A stretch of 64,000 nt of DNA. Origin: Macrotrachela quadricornifera (taxonomy: Eukaryota > Rotifera > Eurotatoria > Philodinida > Philodinidae). Below the pieces are notes generated by a model that saw nothing but the letters and a program-made list of their open reading frames with translations, had not been told where the DNA came from and made no database searches. Shown piece after piece: positions 45,001 to 57,138 of this stretch. Where the stretch lies: contig JAJEKB010021353.1 of the NCBI GenBank assembly GCA_022393335.1, positions 881,717 through 945,716 of the forward strand, in the 5' to 3' direction. Numbering within the stretch: the first letter of the stretch is position 1; each line of letters opens with the position of its first letter. The position numbers and the translations under genes are program-made.

Positions 45001-47640
45001 AGAAATGATTAATAGTTACCATATTGTGCTTTAATGCATCACTCAGATATTGTGCTCCACGTGTTCCAATTTGATTGTTTCCCAGACTAAGTGTAGTGAG
45101 TGTCTTGAAACGACATAAGATTAAAAATTAATTCAATAAGTATATAGTGTAGATAAACAATTACTTTATTATTCTTTATTGCTTCACTTATAGATTGTAT
45201 ACCTTTCTCACCAATTCTATTGTTTTTTAGATAAATACGTTGAATTGTCTGTTTAATTAATAAGAAATCAATAATTTTATCTATTTGAAAATAGTTGTTA
45301 AAATGTACCATGTTATTTTGTAATTCATTGCTCAGATATTGTATTCCTTTAGCTCCAATCTGATTGTCTCTCAGGTTAAGTGAAATCAATGTCTTTTTAT
45401 TTTTTGAAAAAATAAATAATAAAATGAGATATTGAACTTACTATATTATTTCTTAAGATTTCAGCAATGAATTGTGCACCTTCTTCTCCTATTTGATTAC
45501 TTCCCAGATGAATATGATTGATCGTCTATATAGTAATAATAAATCAATTGTCTATGTGTGTGTGATAAAAGGACATAATAGTTACCGTATTATTTCGTAG
45601 TGCGTAAGCCAGATATTTCATCTCATGTACGCCCAATTTCTGACGCATTAAATTTAATTTTGTGAATGTCTATGAAAAAAAAATTAACACAAAGATACTA
45701 TCAGAACTTTTAATATTAATTGATTTTGTCTTAATACAGTGAATATCTTTTAAAATTATGTTATTCCATTGTCATTGACTAGTAATTCATTAGGTATAGA
45801 ATTTTCAAGGTAGTTATAACATTTTTAATGGTAATATAGGGAAATGGCAAGTGAACACGTACATTTTCATGACAACATGAAGTTTCACTTCATTTTAGAG
45901 TCTTACACACTAAATTAAAATGTGTCGCAAGTGTCGCGTTTTACGACATATTGTACGACACATTAAAACGCGACACGAGGTGCTCACTGCGACACATTTC
46001 TTCCAGCGGACCGACGACACATTTTTTTGCGACACATTCGACATATTTTTCGGCACGTGGTTTTCTCTTTTTTGAAAAATCGAATTATTAGTATTTTTTT
46101 TGTATTTTAATTCGAATTACTGGTATCTATTCTTGTACCTGAAGACGATCAGATCTCTATAGAACTACTTCGAGGCAGTCCATTCTTTACCAGCTAGCGA
46201 CCTCTTAAGACATTCTCGAATCATAAATGATCGCGAAACAACTAAAAAAAAGTATACGAAAATGTATAAATTTAGTGTATTAAATCGGCTCAGTTATATG
46301 TATCGTCACATGCGAAACAAAACGGTGAAAGAACAGTTGACATATAGACTACGACACATTAAAAGTGCGACGCATTCGAGCACGACACATTTTATTTTAG
46401 TGTGTAATAATATTATGAAAATCAATGATCACTTTCTTGGCAAAGTTTTACTATATACCTGTGATTCGGTTATATCAATGTTGCCATGTATCAAACAAAA
46501 TATTGGATGATAATCATTAATCGTCAATGATGATTTTATCCTTATTTTGAGAGAAGAACACGGAACTTGTTCAATTGGTTCTAATTGTTTTTCGAGAATT
46601 GTTGTGCACATTGGTGTTGTATAAAAATTGATAATTCTTTGCTTTAAAATATAGTCACATGTTATAATCCACTTTTTATCATATAACCAGAACGGGATCC
46701 GAAATTGATTAATAAGTAAATCAAGATCTTTCGCATCGTCTTCTTGACGCAAAGTATAAGAAAAGAAAAATTGAAATGTTTTAAGGTTAGGTAATTTATT
46801 TTCAATTAAAGATTTCCAATCAGAACCATTCAAAATTGAATCTAAGCTTGATCTGTAAGAAATCAATTTTAGTTGAACAAGTGATGGTGTTAAAGAAAGA
46901 ATTAATTCGAAATCAGTCATTGACAACAACTTATTGCCGATCATTAATAACTTCAGTTCTGGATATTTTCTAGAAGCAAAAGATGATGAGACTAATTCAA
47001 TGGATTGATTAATGGTAAAGTTTGCCGTTATGAATGTTCGTAAATAAGGCAAATTTTCCAAAATACTACTGTATTCAGTAAGTGAACATGATTTAATCGT
47101 AAGAATAACTATTCCATATGCAGTTGACAAAGGTATTCCTTTAATAGTATTAAGTGATGTCGATAGGTGTAGTTTGCAAAGAGTTGATTGATTCATCACC
47201 TTAGTAATAAAAGGTAATGTCTTATTACTATATCTCTCATCTGAATTAATATTAAGTGAGATTAAGTTGGAAATTATTAGATGTTCGAAAAGTTGATAAT
47301 CATTGAAATTTGTCATTCTACCTAATGTAATTGATTGAAGCCGAATGAATTGACTGACATCGAAGAGTGAAAAGAACAACTTGATCCGAACTGATTGATT
47401 CGATCTGTCGTCAAATACTAATGAACATATGTTTTCTGGCCGAATAAAACGAGAAATCTTTTTCAAGTTAGACGTTGACATCACATCAAGATCTAATTCA
47501 TATTCATCATATACATTAGTGATTAGATAGAACCGTTTGCATACATAGCGAAACGAAAATATTATGGAATGTCCATCGAGACTTTTCAAAATACGATGCA
47601 ACACTTCGACGGGTAATGTGAATAGAGATGCGTCCGACAT
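36923..47640 (-). CDS. F-box protein with 33 one-exon leucine-rich repeats
   Basis: I reconstruct one gene of 34 exons and about 1322 residues. Exon 1 (47640-46459, 394 aa) carries an N-terminal F-box (LPVEVLHRILKSL ... VCKRF), the part that binds SKP1 in SCF ubiquitin ligases. It ends at donor CAG|GTATAT in phase 0. Then come 33 exons of exactly 84 bp, each one 28-residue ribonuclease-inhibitor-type repeat (LxLxxNxIGDxGAxYLAxALxxN), all in phase 0. The last runs on to VSFS and TAA at 36923. Most introns are 47-74 nt; three long ones hold mobile elements. The LRR array should form a curved solenoid for binding a substrate. Joining exon 1 across the 789-bp intron is inferred from matching phase. 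Confidence 0.8.
39137..39811. mobile_element. TIR element in the intron between LRR exons 18 and 19
   Basis: Inverted ends CCTAGTCGACTCTCACC and CTTAGTCGACTTCTCACCC (reverse). Subterminal blocks repeat GTGAGTCCC, CTCCCCAGGGATTT and similar words. It is related to the 57139-59357 element. The middle (about 39461-39575) is a TAGA/TAGG microsatellite. No transposase. Confidence 0.6.
39960..41001 (-). CDS. LRR exons 11-18 of the F-box/LRR gene
   Basis: Eight 84-bp exons: 41001-40918, 40862-40779, 40724-40641, 40584-40501, 40453-40370, 40322-40239, 40184-40101 and 40043-39960. Two adjacent exons share TLRKLDLRSNDIGDKGA and nearly identical flanking intron sequence, a recent unit duplication. Two donors read GTCATT, weaker than consensus. 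The 40184 exon (KKFYFTKNTSSECID) has lost most LRR consensus residues. Confidence 0.8.
41280..41620 (+). repeat. degenerate GGATGAATGGAATAGG-like minisatellite
   Basis: Purine-rich units of roughly 22 bp recur, such as GGGTGAAATAGG, GATGAATAGGAGTTGG and GGGTGGAATAGCC. The strand bias keeps the opposite frame open at 41150-41671; it is not a gene. Confidence 0.5.
42901..43463. mobile_element. pogo/Tigger-like MITE nested in the hAT element
   Basis: TA duplications at 42899-42900 and 43464-43465. Inverted ends TAGTAAAACCTCCCTATAGT and TAGTAAAACGTCGACTACCG (reverse), each followed by an AACACC word. Length 563 bp, non-coding. Confidence 0.7.
44428..45669 (-). CDS. LRR exons 2-10 of the F-box/LRR gene
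   Basis: Nine 84-bp exons: 45669-45586, 45525-45442, 45392-45309, 45248-45165, 45103-45020, 44963-44880, 44810-44727, 44669-44586 and 44511-44428. Repeats alternate between two types, for example TLISLNLRDNQIGAKGIQYL and KISHIYLEDNEIGEEGAKYI. This suggests amplification as exon pairs. Confidence 0.85.
45906..46404. mobile_element. TA-flanked MITE in the first intron of the F-box/LRR gene
   Basis: TA on both sides, with ends CACACTAAATTAAAATGTGT and CACACTAAAATAAAATGTGT (reverse). Inside, the word CGACACATT or its complement recurs at least seven times in both orientations. Length 499 bp. The open frame at 46262-46510 overlaps its right end and is not supported. Confidence 0.75.
46459..47640 (-). 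CDS. exon 1 of the F-box/LRR gene
   Basis: ATG at 47640. The F-box occupies roughly residues 6-45. The rest (to 394) has scattered Leu-rich strands, such as LQSITLGRMTNF and LKLLMIGNKLLSM, typical of degenerate LRRs in F-box proteins. The frame stays open eight codons past the donor, so an unspliced form would end KTLPRK. It could be a complete gene by itself if the splice is not used. Confidence 0.8.
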
Positions 47641-49050
47641 CGGATGTTTATTCTACAAATGAATAGTAAAAGTTGTCGATGATATTTCTATGAATATGCA
47701 GTCAGTCACTGATGGTAACACCGTTTATGACTTAAGTTTTTTTTTCCTGAAAAAAACCTTTGTCCTCACATGTCATAAAAATAAACTCATGTTGTTATTC
47801 TTACTTCTTTTCCTTGAAATAGGGACTCTCTTGATTATGAATTCAGCAATAATAGATATCACCTTGTATTTGTTTTTAGTTCTTCACAGAAAACGAACCA
47901 GTTGCTAAAATAAATCTAGTTTGTTTGATATATAATTTGTTTCGTAGTGATTGACAATCTGAAATATATATGAGCCTCGCATCTCTTTTCTATCTTTTCC
48001 TTATTCATCCTTTGATCATTCAACCCATCAGAAATTTTCTACTCTCCTTTGTCTTATCGATTAACATGACATGAAGATGACAATGAGTTTCCATAATAAG
48101 TAAGCATGTTTAGAATTCAGATAGTCTGGGTTTGCTGTTTTTTTGTGAAAGACACCTAATAATAAAATTTAATTATCGCCATGATTTTTGCTCTGTTTTA
48201 AAATATAAAATATATATGTAAAACGATGAAGGAAAAAGACGATAAAACGGCAATAATGACTATCGATCTGTATTGAATGATAATTCATTTTTTCTTATTT
48301 CTTTCTCAATGCAAGACGATTGAGTCTTATGAAAATACATTGACCTTGCATTGCTTCATTTTTACAATGGAGATGTGTTTGCTATAAATCAAGAAAACTA
48401 GATATATTTGAATCAAATTAAAGATTTAACTACTAAACTAATACAGGGTGTTACATAACGATTAGCCCCCCCCCCTCCCTTTTCAACATAATAGACAAAT
48501 AATAGTACAAAGTATTTTATACCAAATTAAAGCCCGTTAAAAACTGCATCTAGGAGTATAATTAGAATAAATATTGTCTATGAAATTAGTCATGTACCAT
48601 GTGCTGGATATCAGAATGTCATAAATTACAAGGTCGAAAAGGAGGGGGCGCATAAGAAGGCAAATCGGTCCCTCTTCAAAATCGTTTTTATCGTTCTCAA
48701 AGTGTCACCAGAAGCCTCAAAAATTACTTTTTAGTCAATTGAGACATTTTCGTTTGATTTTGGCTGTACACGGCTGACTGAAAAATCGATGTCACCTGGG
48801 TCCTAAAGGACCATAGTGTGTGTATGCTACTCATATGAGAAGTCTTTGCACTTATGCTCTGTGCTTTCAGTTTGATTTATATATCAGATGAAAGCTCTTT
48901 CTTTCCTCTATCGAATGGTATATAGACTTGTTAGAAAATATTGTTCCTTTGGAGTTTTGTATGGACAACATCCTCAAGATGGTGCATCTGGAGTGCGAGT
49001 ATTCATGACTAGCTAGCCATCTTACTTTTCGAGATGGTAGCGATCCAGCC
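47641..49050. other. upstream flank of the F-box/LRR gene, no gene seen
   Basis: It should contain the promoter of the minus-strand F-box gene; no clear TATA was picked out. A TACAGGGTGTTACATAACGA word at about 48444, followed by a C-run, resembles a mariner-type terminus but has no partner. Confidence 0.3.
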
Positions 49051-49450
49051 NNNNNNNNNNNNNNNNNNNNNNNNNNNNNNNNNNNNNNNNNNNNNNNNNN
49101 NNNNNNNNNNNNNNNNNNNNNNNNNNNNNNNNNNNNNNNNNNNNNNNNNNNNNNNNNNNNNNNNNNNNNNNNNNNNNNNNNNNNNNNNNNNNNNNNNNNN
49201 NNNNNNNNNNNNNNNNNNNNNNNNNNNNNNNNNNNNNNNNNNNNNNNNNNNNNNNNNNNNNNNNNNNNNNNNNNNNNNNNNNNNNNNNNNNNNNNNNNNN
49301 NNNNNNNNNNNNNNNNNNNNNNNNNNNNNNNNNNNNNNNNNNNNNNNNNNNNNNNNNNNNNNNNNNNNNNNNNNNNNNNNNNNNNNNNNNNNNNNNNNNN
49401 NNNNNNNNNNNNNNNNNNNNNNNNNNNNNNNNNNNNNNNNNNNNNNNNNN
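49051..49450. other. assembly gap (400 N)
   Basis: Unknown sequence. The frames that appear to cross it are artefacts. Confidence 0.99.
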
Positions 49451-49539
49451 CGTATACCTCGTACCAATATCTAAAATAAAACAAAATTTTTTTAAAGGAA
49501 AGGATTTTATCGCAAAATCATACTTCTCATTATTTGGCA

Positions 49540-50720
49540 TATAATCGATTAAAATCGATTTGGGTTGGTTTTTTAAAGTTACGCATCATAGAAAAATATA
49601 AGTTTTATATATATATACTTGTCCTTACACATGCCGTTTTATTGCGTATAACCGATTAAAATCGATTTTGACTGGATTTTTAAAGTTATGTATCATAGAA
49701 AGAGATGAGTTTTAAATATAAAGTTGTCCTTACTCATGCCGTTTTGTGCTTTTTATTACATAATCGATTAAATTTAATTAAAGGATTTTAATCAATTGTA
49801 ATCATGTTGTCATCGTTTTCCAGGTAAAACTTTCACAATAACAAAGTAATAATATCAAGGACTTTACAGAAAAAGCACTGCTTTTCGAAACTCCCAATCA
49901 TAAACACTGTTTTTTTTCCTTTTCCAAACCTAGTTCATAATTCATAAAGTTTGTGTTATTATTTTGTCTATTAAAAAGTTGAAAAAAAGTTTCTTTTGTC
50001 ACACAAACAAGATCAAAAGCTACTGTTTACGCGCTATCAAACATGCAAAAAGATAAGGTATGTTGAACATACCATGCACCATAGGAGATTTTTCACTATG
50101 ATAACTGATTAAAACTTACGATGGTAAAATCAATCTTACAATTTAACCAATCAAATTGAGTAAACAAAAAAGGAGAGATAGGGTAGTCAAAGTCAAACAC
50201 ATGATGTATTAGGTAAAAATTTGTTACCAGCTGATTTTACAACGTTTCATACAATTAAACCAACGAAAATATGATTTTGTTTCTTTCTCTAGTAGCTTGA
50301 ATCCAACTGAAATACTCAAGTTGACTTTTCCTTCAACCCATATGTTATCGAATATCAGATAATTGATTATAATCGATTAAAACTTCTAAATCTGATTTTA
50401 TTTAATTGAGGATTCTGATTGATTTTAAGAATTATAATCAATTTTACATATAAATCTGATTTAACATAAGATAATTGATTAAGAATCTTAAATCTGATTT
50501 TATTTAATTGAGGATTCTAATTGATTTTTAGAATTATAATCAATTTTACAAGTAAATCTGATTTAACCTAAGATAATTGATTAAAAACGATTAAGTTTTT
50601 AATCAATTATCAAATCATAATCGATTTCAATCGGATTTATCTGAAAAATAGCGGGTTTTTCACAAAAAATCAGATTAATTTGACAATAATCAAGAATAAT
50701 CGCGATTTTTGATTAAATAT
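49540..50720. repeat. AATCGATT/AATTGATT-rich block with 102-bp tandem repeat
   Basis: The self-complementary words AATCGATT, AATTGATT and TAATCAATT recur dozens of times. At 50388 and 50490 two units of 102 bp start AAATCTGATTTTATTTAATT. Similar words reappear at 51765-51830. Non-coding. Confidence 0.65.
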
Positions 50721-53700
50721 TTTTCAATGGGACTTGATACGTGTGTGTAACCCCCCATAACTGTGCCTTTCCTATTGTAGCTATACTTCAAATTCGAATA
50801 GCTATATCTCTCCATCGCTAATAAAGTGTAAACTCTTATATCTATACTAAATCACCTATTACTAGCAGTTAGCGCTTATATCTATATCCAACTCAATAAA
50901 ACAGTGTCCAAACTCGACTTGTGTGCACAACAGGAAAGTTTAAAAAAATGTTAAAACTTTTGTGTTTGCTCAAAAAAAATGTTTCGCGTTCTTCCGTAAG
51001 TTTCAAAAAAGATTTAATGTTTTAGCATTCGTATGAAGTTAGCATTAGCACAATAAACATTTATCTTACTCACGTGAGGTTCATTTGAGTATATAAGTAG
51101 AGTTATAATGTGCAAAGAGAACAAAATTGTTGTGACACTGAGGACAAATGTTCAAAAATGTAGCAAGTATAGTGTTATATTGTTAGGAGTAGTAATTGTT
51201 TGCATAATGCCGATGCTAACTTAATACAATTCCGAAAATATCCAGTTACTTGGTTAACAATAATAGAGACGTTTTGCATTCGTTTTTCAATTTTAATAGA
51301 GAAATATTAGAGATAGTGTTAAATAATGAAATCCTGTAGCTAAGACGATGGTACTGCTCTACTCTCTCATATCTATTATCTGAGGGCCTTTCACCTAACT
51401 ATATAGAAGCCTTTATATTCGATCTTAGCATATTTACTGATGTCAATCCACTTAAATCTGACAATAATCTGATGCATATGTTTCAACTCTCAATATCTAT
51501 TTCCATCTGGCTGCACTATATGTATCTTATGTCTTTTTTTATTTCGATATTCATGAATGTCTCCTGATATGAGACCGACACGAAAGTAATCACATCAATA
51601 GTAGAAATTTATTTTATGAATAATCATTTTTCACACAACGAAGTTACTGATTTGGATCGTCAATGCTTCGTTTAAAATTGCTGTTTACTCTTTTTTGAAT
51701 TAAAAAATATTAAATTCAATAAATCCGTGATTTAGCCGCAACTTAGTACCAACATAACAAAATCGTCGATTGATCGCGATTCATTATTGAAGCCCAAAAA
51801 ATAATCGTCGATTAATCGCAATTTATTGTTAAAGCTTAAGTAACTTGCTCTAGGTACCTTATGGACACTTAATATTTTATATTTGTTAGTTAAGTAGTTA
51901 AATCTTTAATTTGACTCGAATATTTTTAGTCTTCTTGAGTTACAGCACATACAACTTCATTGTTAGTGGAAGAAAAACTTCTGTCAGAAAGCAAAAAAAC
52001 TGTTCTGTCCATTTGCTTTTAGATGAAGTGTTTTTATACAGGTAAAAACAGTTCCTTCGAAACAGCATATACAAATAAAACGCTCTCTCATACAGGACTA
52101 ACATTTTTACTCTATTTTGTTCTAAAAACGAAGAGAAGTGCAACAGAAGATGCGACATATGTGAAAGTACCCTTGAACAAATCGCTTAATTATAATAGGC
52201 AAGAACTCTTCATCACATATCCTCAGAAACTGCTGCATCTCCCACGTTCATATATATCTTGTCTCCTATGATAGCTTTTTTTTTAAGGCTAGGTCCTCTG
52301 CATGAGATGCATATCTAACAGGAAAATGACCAGCATATGTGACACCTTCCAAAGAGATATGATGAAGATTTCTTACCTTCAATAATTAAACGATCTATTA
52401 AAAGGATCTTTGGGATAGGTTGCATGTTCCAGTGCATATTCAACATCTTAGATTTCATAGGTATGTCACATCCTTTTTTCGCATCACAGAAAGAGCTAGG
52501 TCTTTGGTATTCTTTTTTTCTTTATAAAAAGAAAGTTTTAAAATTCAAAAGAAGACACAAGGAAAATGAAAGTAGATAAGAAAAATTTGAAATAAAGTAA
52601 TACAAATGTAAAAACAAAATATTAAAAAGCGAGATAAGTCAACAATGTTAACTTATTTCGTTCTTTACTTTGTTATTCTGTTTTTTTGTGGGTTTTTAAC
52701 ACATTCGCCACGATATGAATTCAGCGGCGTAATCAGAAAATGACAAATAGGCAATTACCCATTTCATTTGGAGATTTACCCATTAAAATTTTACTTTTTC
52801 AGAATTGTGTATTTATTTATGAGTTAGTTGGTAACTATATTTTTTTTTTCATCTAAATCTCGCATGGACTCCTTGCTAATTCTTGTTATCATGACTTAAG
52901 AAAAGAAGAAGAAAAGAATTGCTTCTTGTATTTTAACTTATACATACTTTTTTGTTTGTCGATGTGTATATGTATACTTTTATAAAACCTGAAAAAATAA
53001 ATGAATGATCTAATTAAAGAAACAGAATATATTATAACCAAATATCTTCTTGGTAACATTATCAATATGAAAAGCTTCTCCTGGCAGAAGTTTTGGTCAA
53101 TTCTCAGGAATTAAAATTTATTGTCGGTCTACAATGAAACACAATAGACTAAAATACTACTGACTCAGGTATGAAATCTGAGTTTGATACATGTTTGATA
53201 ATAAGGATCACATCTCATTTTTTGTTTTTTTTCTATATTATCAGTACAATATTAGAAAAAATAGTTTTTTTAAGGAGCAATGCTGAGGTTTCGAACAGCA
53301 TTAGCGACGAATTATTTTATACCAAATCAAAGCATATCAAAAAATGGGATTTATCCATAAGAAATAGTTAGAGTTATGCCAACTTTAGTGTTAAAATCAG
53401 AGAATTTCCAGAATTTTACGTTAAATTGAAGTAGAAACATTCTTCTCTTGGGAAACTTCAAATTAGATCTGATTTAGAATGAAGAATATGGTAAGTAATA
53501 TTTATTTTTTTCAAAGACCTGTTGAATGTCATTAGTAGTTGGTATGACGATCATTAGAGTTCCTCACAGTCTAAAGATGAGACATAAAGAATATAAAAGA
53601 GTTCCGCATAACTAAATTTTTCTTTTTCTTCATCAAAAAATTTGAAATATACTTTGTCAGTGTTTCTTCGTGATAACGACTAGGCTCATTGTTAATGGCA

Positions 53701-53799
53701 TTATTTTAAATATCACATTTGACTATTTGCGCGTGTATTTCCAAATCCAATGTCGCTTTGTAATATTCATTATTTTATGTAAGATTCAGTTTGAACTTC
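50721..53799. other. gene-poor stretch
   Basis: No supported gene in 3 kb. At 52696 a solo piggyBac-like left end occurs: TTAACACATTCGCCACGATA. No matching right end was seen before the next element at 53800. Confidence 0.4.
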
Positions 53800-55750
53800 T
53801 TAACACATTCAACGCGATTCAGCTTTCCTTGAAAATTCTATCAAAATATTGATTTGTATCACGAGTTTACATATAATAAATGCATCTAATATACTTTACA
53901 TTCTTTTCTAACAACTGATCATCGTTACTTTTTTCTATCAGCACATAATGAGTCATGCTTTATCTTGAAAGGAAAAATCCCTTCTATAACTTTTTCTTAT
54001 TTTTTTCATCTTATCTGTAGTATACGTAATATAAGAGAAGGAAATTTCCAGACTTTTCCTCGTTGTTCTACTCTCTCGAGCCTTTTGTTGTACGTATAAA
54101 ACTATCCAAAATGTTGTAATTATTCACATGTCATTCGAAAAATCTGATGCAGAATTTGTGGAAGATTATAGGCTCATTCAAGAAATTACTTCTGCATCAG
54201 GAGATAATACAATACTTTCCATCGATCGCTATCGCCATGTCATTACGGACAAAATTATTGACCTTATAGTGTACGAAACTAATCGATATACACAGCAATA
54301 TTTGCAAACGCATGATATTAGCCGACGATCAAGAAGTCATCAATGGAAACCAACCAATGATGTAGAGATGCTCAAGTTTTCTGGAATTATTATCGAAATG
54401 GGGTTAGTACAAATGCCAAATTTAGAATACTACTTGAGCAGTAGCCAACTATATGAATCCAAAATCGTTCGAAATGCAATAGCAAGTGATAGATTTCAAT
54501 TACTCCTCAAGTTCTAGCATTTTTCGGATTTATTGAAAACCATATTTTCATCTGTATATGATCCTGGTACAGTAATTACAATCGATGAAACAATGAGACC
54601 ATGGTGTGGTAGGCTTTCGTTCAAACAATATGTACCTGAGAAGACGTATAAATATGGAATAAAGATGTACAAGTTAGCGGCTACTAACGGATTTACGTAG
54701 AATTATTTGATCTATACTAGTGAGCAAGATCCAGTGGCAGGTGTTGGACATGCTGAGAGAGTCGTGATGAATTTATTGGATGGTCTCTCGGGATGTTATC
54801 GGACTGTGGTTGCTGACAACTTCTTTACCACTATTTCCCTTGCAGGACGTTTGTTGGCACATGATACGTATCTTCTTGGAACACTGAGAAATAATCGTGC
54901 CGCATCAGGAAAAGAAATTCTGCAGAAAAAGCTCAAGCGTGGCGAAGCGTATGGACTTCAGAATAAAGAAGGTATCAAGTTGATCATGTGGAAAGACAAA
55001 AAAGATATTTCAATGATATCCACAAAACCTTCGCATTCAGCAGCTGTGGTAGACACTGGAAATACCAATTTTCCGAAATGAGTCAATTACGAAGCCACAA
55101 GTTGTATTATATTATAATAAAGGAAGACAAGGTACTGATTTATCTGACCAACTATCAGCATATTATACATGCCTCCGGCGATCTATAAAATGGTACCAAA
55201 AGGTAGCATTTTAATTGGTTTTTGGGACGGCTATAGTGAATAGTTACCTGGTATACAACGAACACTATTCAACAAACAATATTACCATCCCGAAGTTTCT
55301 TGAAAGTCTTGTGAAATCTTTACTGCTCGGTATACCATTTGAGAATCTGAAGCTGGGAGAGAGACAATGGTCAACAAGTCAAAGCAAGCGCAAACTTGCT
55401 GATCACAAGCTTGAAGAAAAAGAAGAATCTACTCGCGATGTTCGAAGACGCTGTGCTGGCTGCTACGAGACAACCAGTCAGCAACAATCAAGAGAGGCCG
55501 GTCATGCAGCTGCAAGGAAAGTAAAAAATTTTGTATCCAGATTGTGATAAAGTCTTTTGTCTTAATTATTTCAATGAGAAGCATCGAACTTTCCAATAAA
55601 CGATTAAATAAAAATAAAAGGCAGAACTGATGACATTTAATGTGTGACTTCTAGCTAGGTAAAAAATGGGAAAAAAGTATCTCTCTATTGATTTTCTTGT
55701 AAAAATAATGTGGGACCCACCGGTGGGTCCCATCGCGTCGAATGTGTTAA
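53800..55750 (+). mobile_element. piggyBac element, second copy
   Basis: TTAA at 53800-53803 and 55747-55750. Ends are CACATTCAACGCGATTCAG (left) and CACATTCGACGCGATGGG (right, reverse). The right end carries the 20-bp perfect palindrome GGGACCCACCGGTGGGTCCC (55712-55731). Length 1951 bp. Its ends match the 4653-5250 element better than the right end at 7300. Confidence 0.85.
54128..55600 (+). pseudogene. piggyBac transposase, second broken copy
   Basis: Similar throughout to the copy at 5469-7158. Fragments in order are 54128-54517 (N-terminal half of the core), a shifted piece from about 54530 with ITIDETMRPWCG, a TAG near 54697, 54707-55081 with VVADNFFTT, a shift, GTDLSDQLSAYYTCLRR, a TAA near 55211, then 55215-55547 with RRCAGCYE, and a last shift before CPDCDKVF. 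DDD core positions remain, but at least three stops or shifts disable it. It is more decayed than the first copy and its acidic leader is short. Confidence 0.9.
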
Positions 55751-57138
55751 TGAGAAGAATTGTTCTGTATCGATGTGGCGTACAACTCTGGAAATGTCCT
55801 AAATTCGATATTATATCGATCAGCATATCGAACATGGTTTGACGAAGTTAAAATTGTTGTATTTTGTTTATTTTATGTAAAAAGATTACTTTTTGAATAT
55901 TGTAGAATCTGTTTCATAAAAATAACTAGAAAAAATATAGATTTTTTCTTTATCAAAAAAAAAAACTTAGAGAGAGAAAAATTGTCAATAATAACATACT
56001 AAAAAAAGAAATGATAAAGCATGTTCGATAGTTTTGTTAAAATGAATATAAATCAGTTGATATGGTTTGAAAAGCGAGAGAAATAAGAGTTTTTGTCGAT
56101 GTCATATTATATGTTTTACTGATATGTCATAGAAAAATATATATTTTTATTCAACACAATGTTATTATACGGTGAATATAGCAAATAAAGATATAAGGTG
56201 ATGAGAGATATAATGTTTGAAGATTCATATTAATTTAACAAAGTTATCAAGGAAGAAATCTAAATGACTGAACTTTGATTATCATATAATGTAAGACGAT
56301 AATTCATTCGATTTTTGTGTACTTGTTAGAAAAGATCATTTAGGACGACATTTTATTTCCTTTATGTGAACTTGTTCTGATAATCTTGTAAAATAGCAGA
56401 TAACTATAATTATCTATCGGCTTACAAGATATTTTGAATAAGCTTAGCTAAAAAAATGCAATGACAAATACGAATATTATACTGTTCGAAAGAGAGGAAA
56501 ATTTGGTATCAACTACAGTAATAAGAAAAAATATCTTCCAGTATGTGTTTATCGAAGAGATATAGGAACGAAGATATTGTGTTGCTTGGTCAAATTTTTT
56601 GAAAAATATAGATCTTTTTAAGAGTGCATCTTTTTTTATCGTTGCATCATTTCGTTTATAAATATTTAATAAAAATGAATTATGCACACTTTGAAAGAGA
56701 AGAAATGATTCTATATTGTATTAAAAAATTTCTTTTAGATATCTTTTTATTGAAGGGAAACAAAAGTTCACATTTGTTCAATCTGTTTTCTACTATATTT
56801 TATGAAAAATGCTTTTTATTTTATTAAAAAACAGAACATCACGGATGTGATGATACATTTTTATAATATTCTAGTTCGACAAATGACATTAATTGTCAGC
56901 ATTCAGCAACAACTTAATATTGGCACAGAACTTATGCGTTACGAGTCTTATATCAAAATAAAAATAACCAACTATCAAATAAATTTTACTTTATTTATAT
57001 GAAAAACATCTATTCTCTGTTTTTCAAACTAAAGAGTGAGAGTTTGTCTAAATTCTTGAGCTCGACCTATTAAGATCACATTTTTCTTCATATCTGATAA
57101 CTTTTGTTAAATTTTTCATTTATTTTACATGAACATAT
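55751..57138. other. intergenic, nothing identified
   Basis: Very AT-rich. Short frames at 55760, 56448, 56624 and 56802 have no motif and biased composition. Confidence 0.35.

Noticed and set aside
48867..49540. Frames crossing the 400-N gap
   Set aside because: They exist only because N translates as unknown residues.
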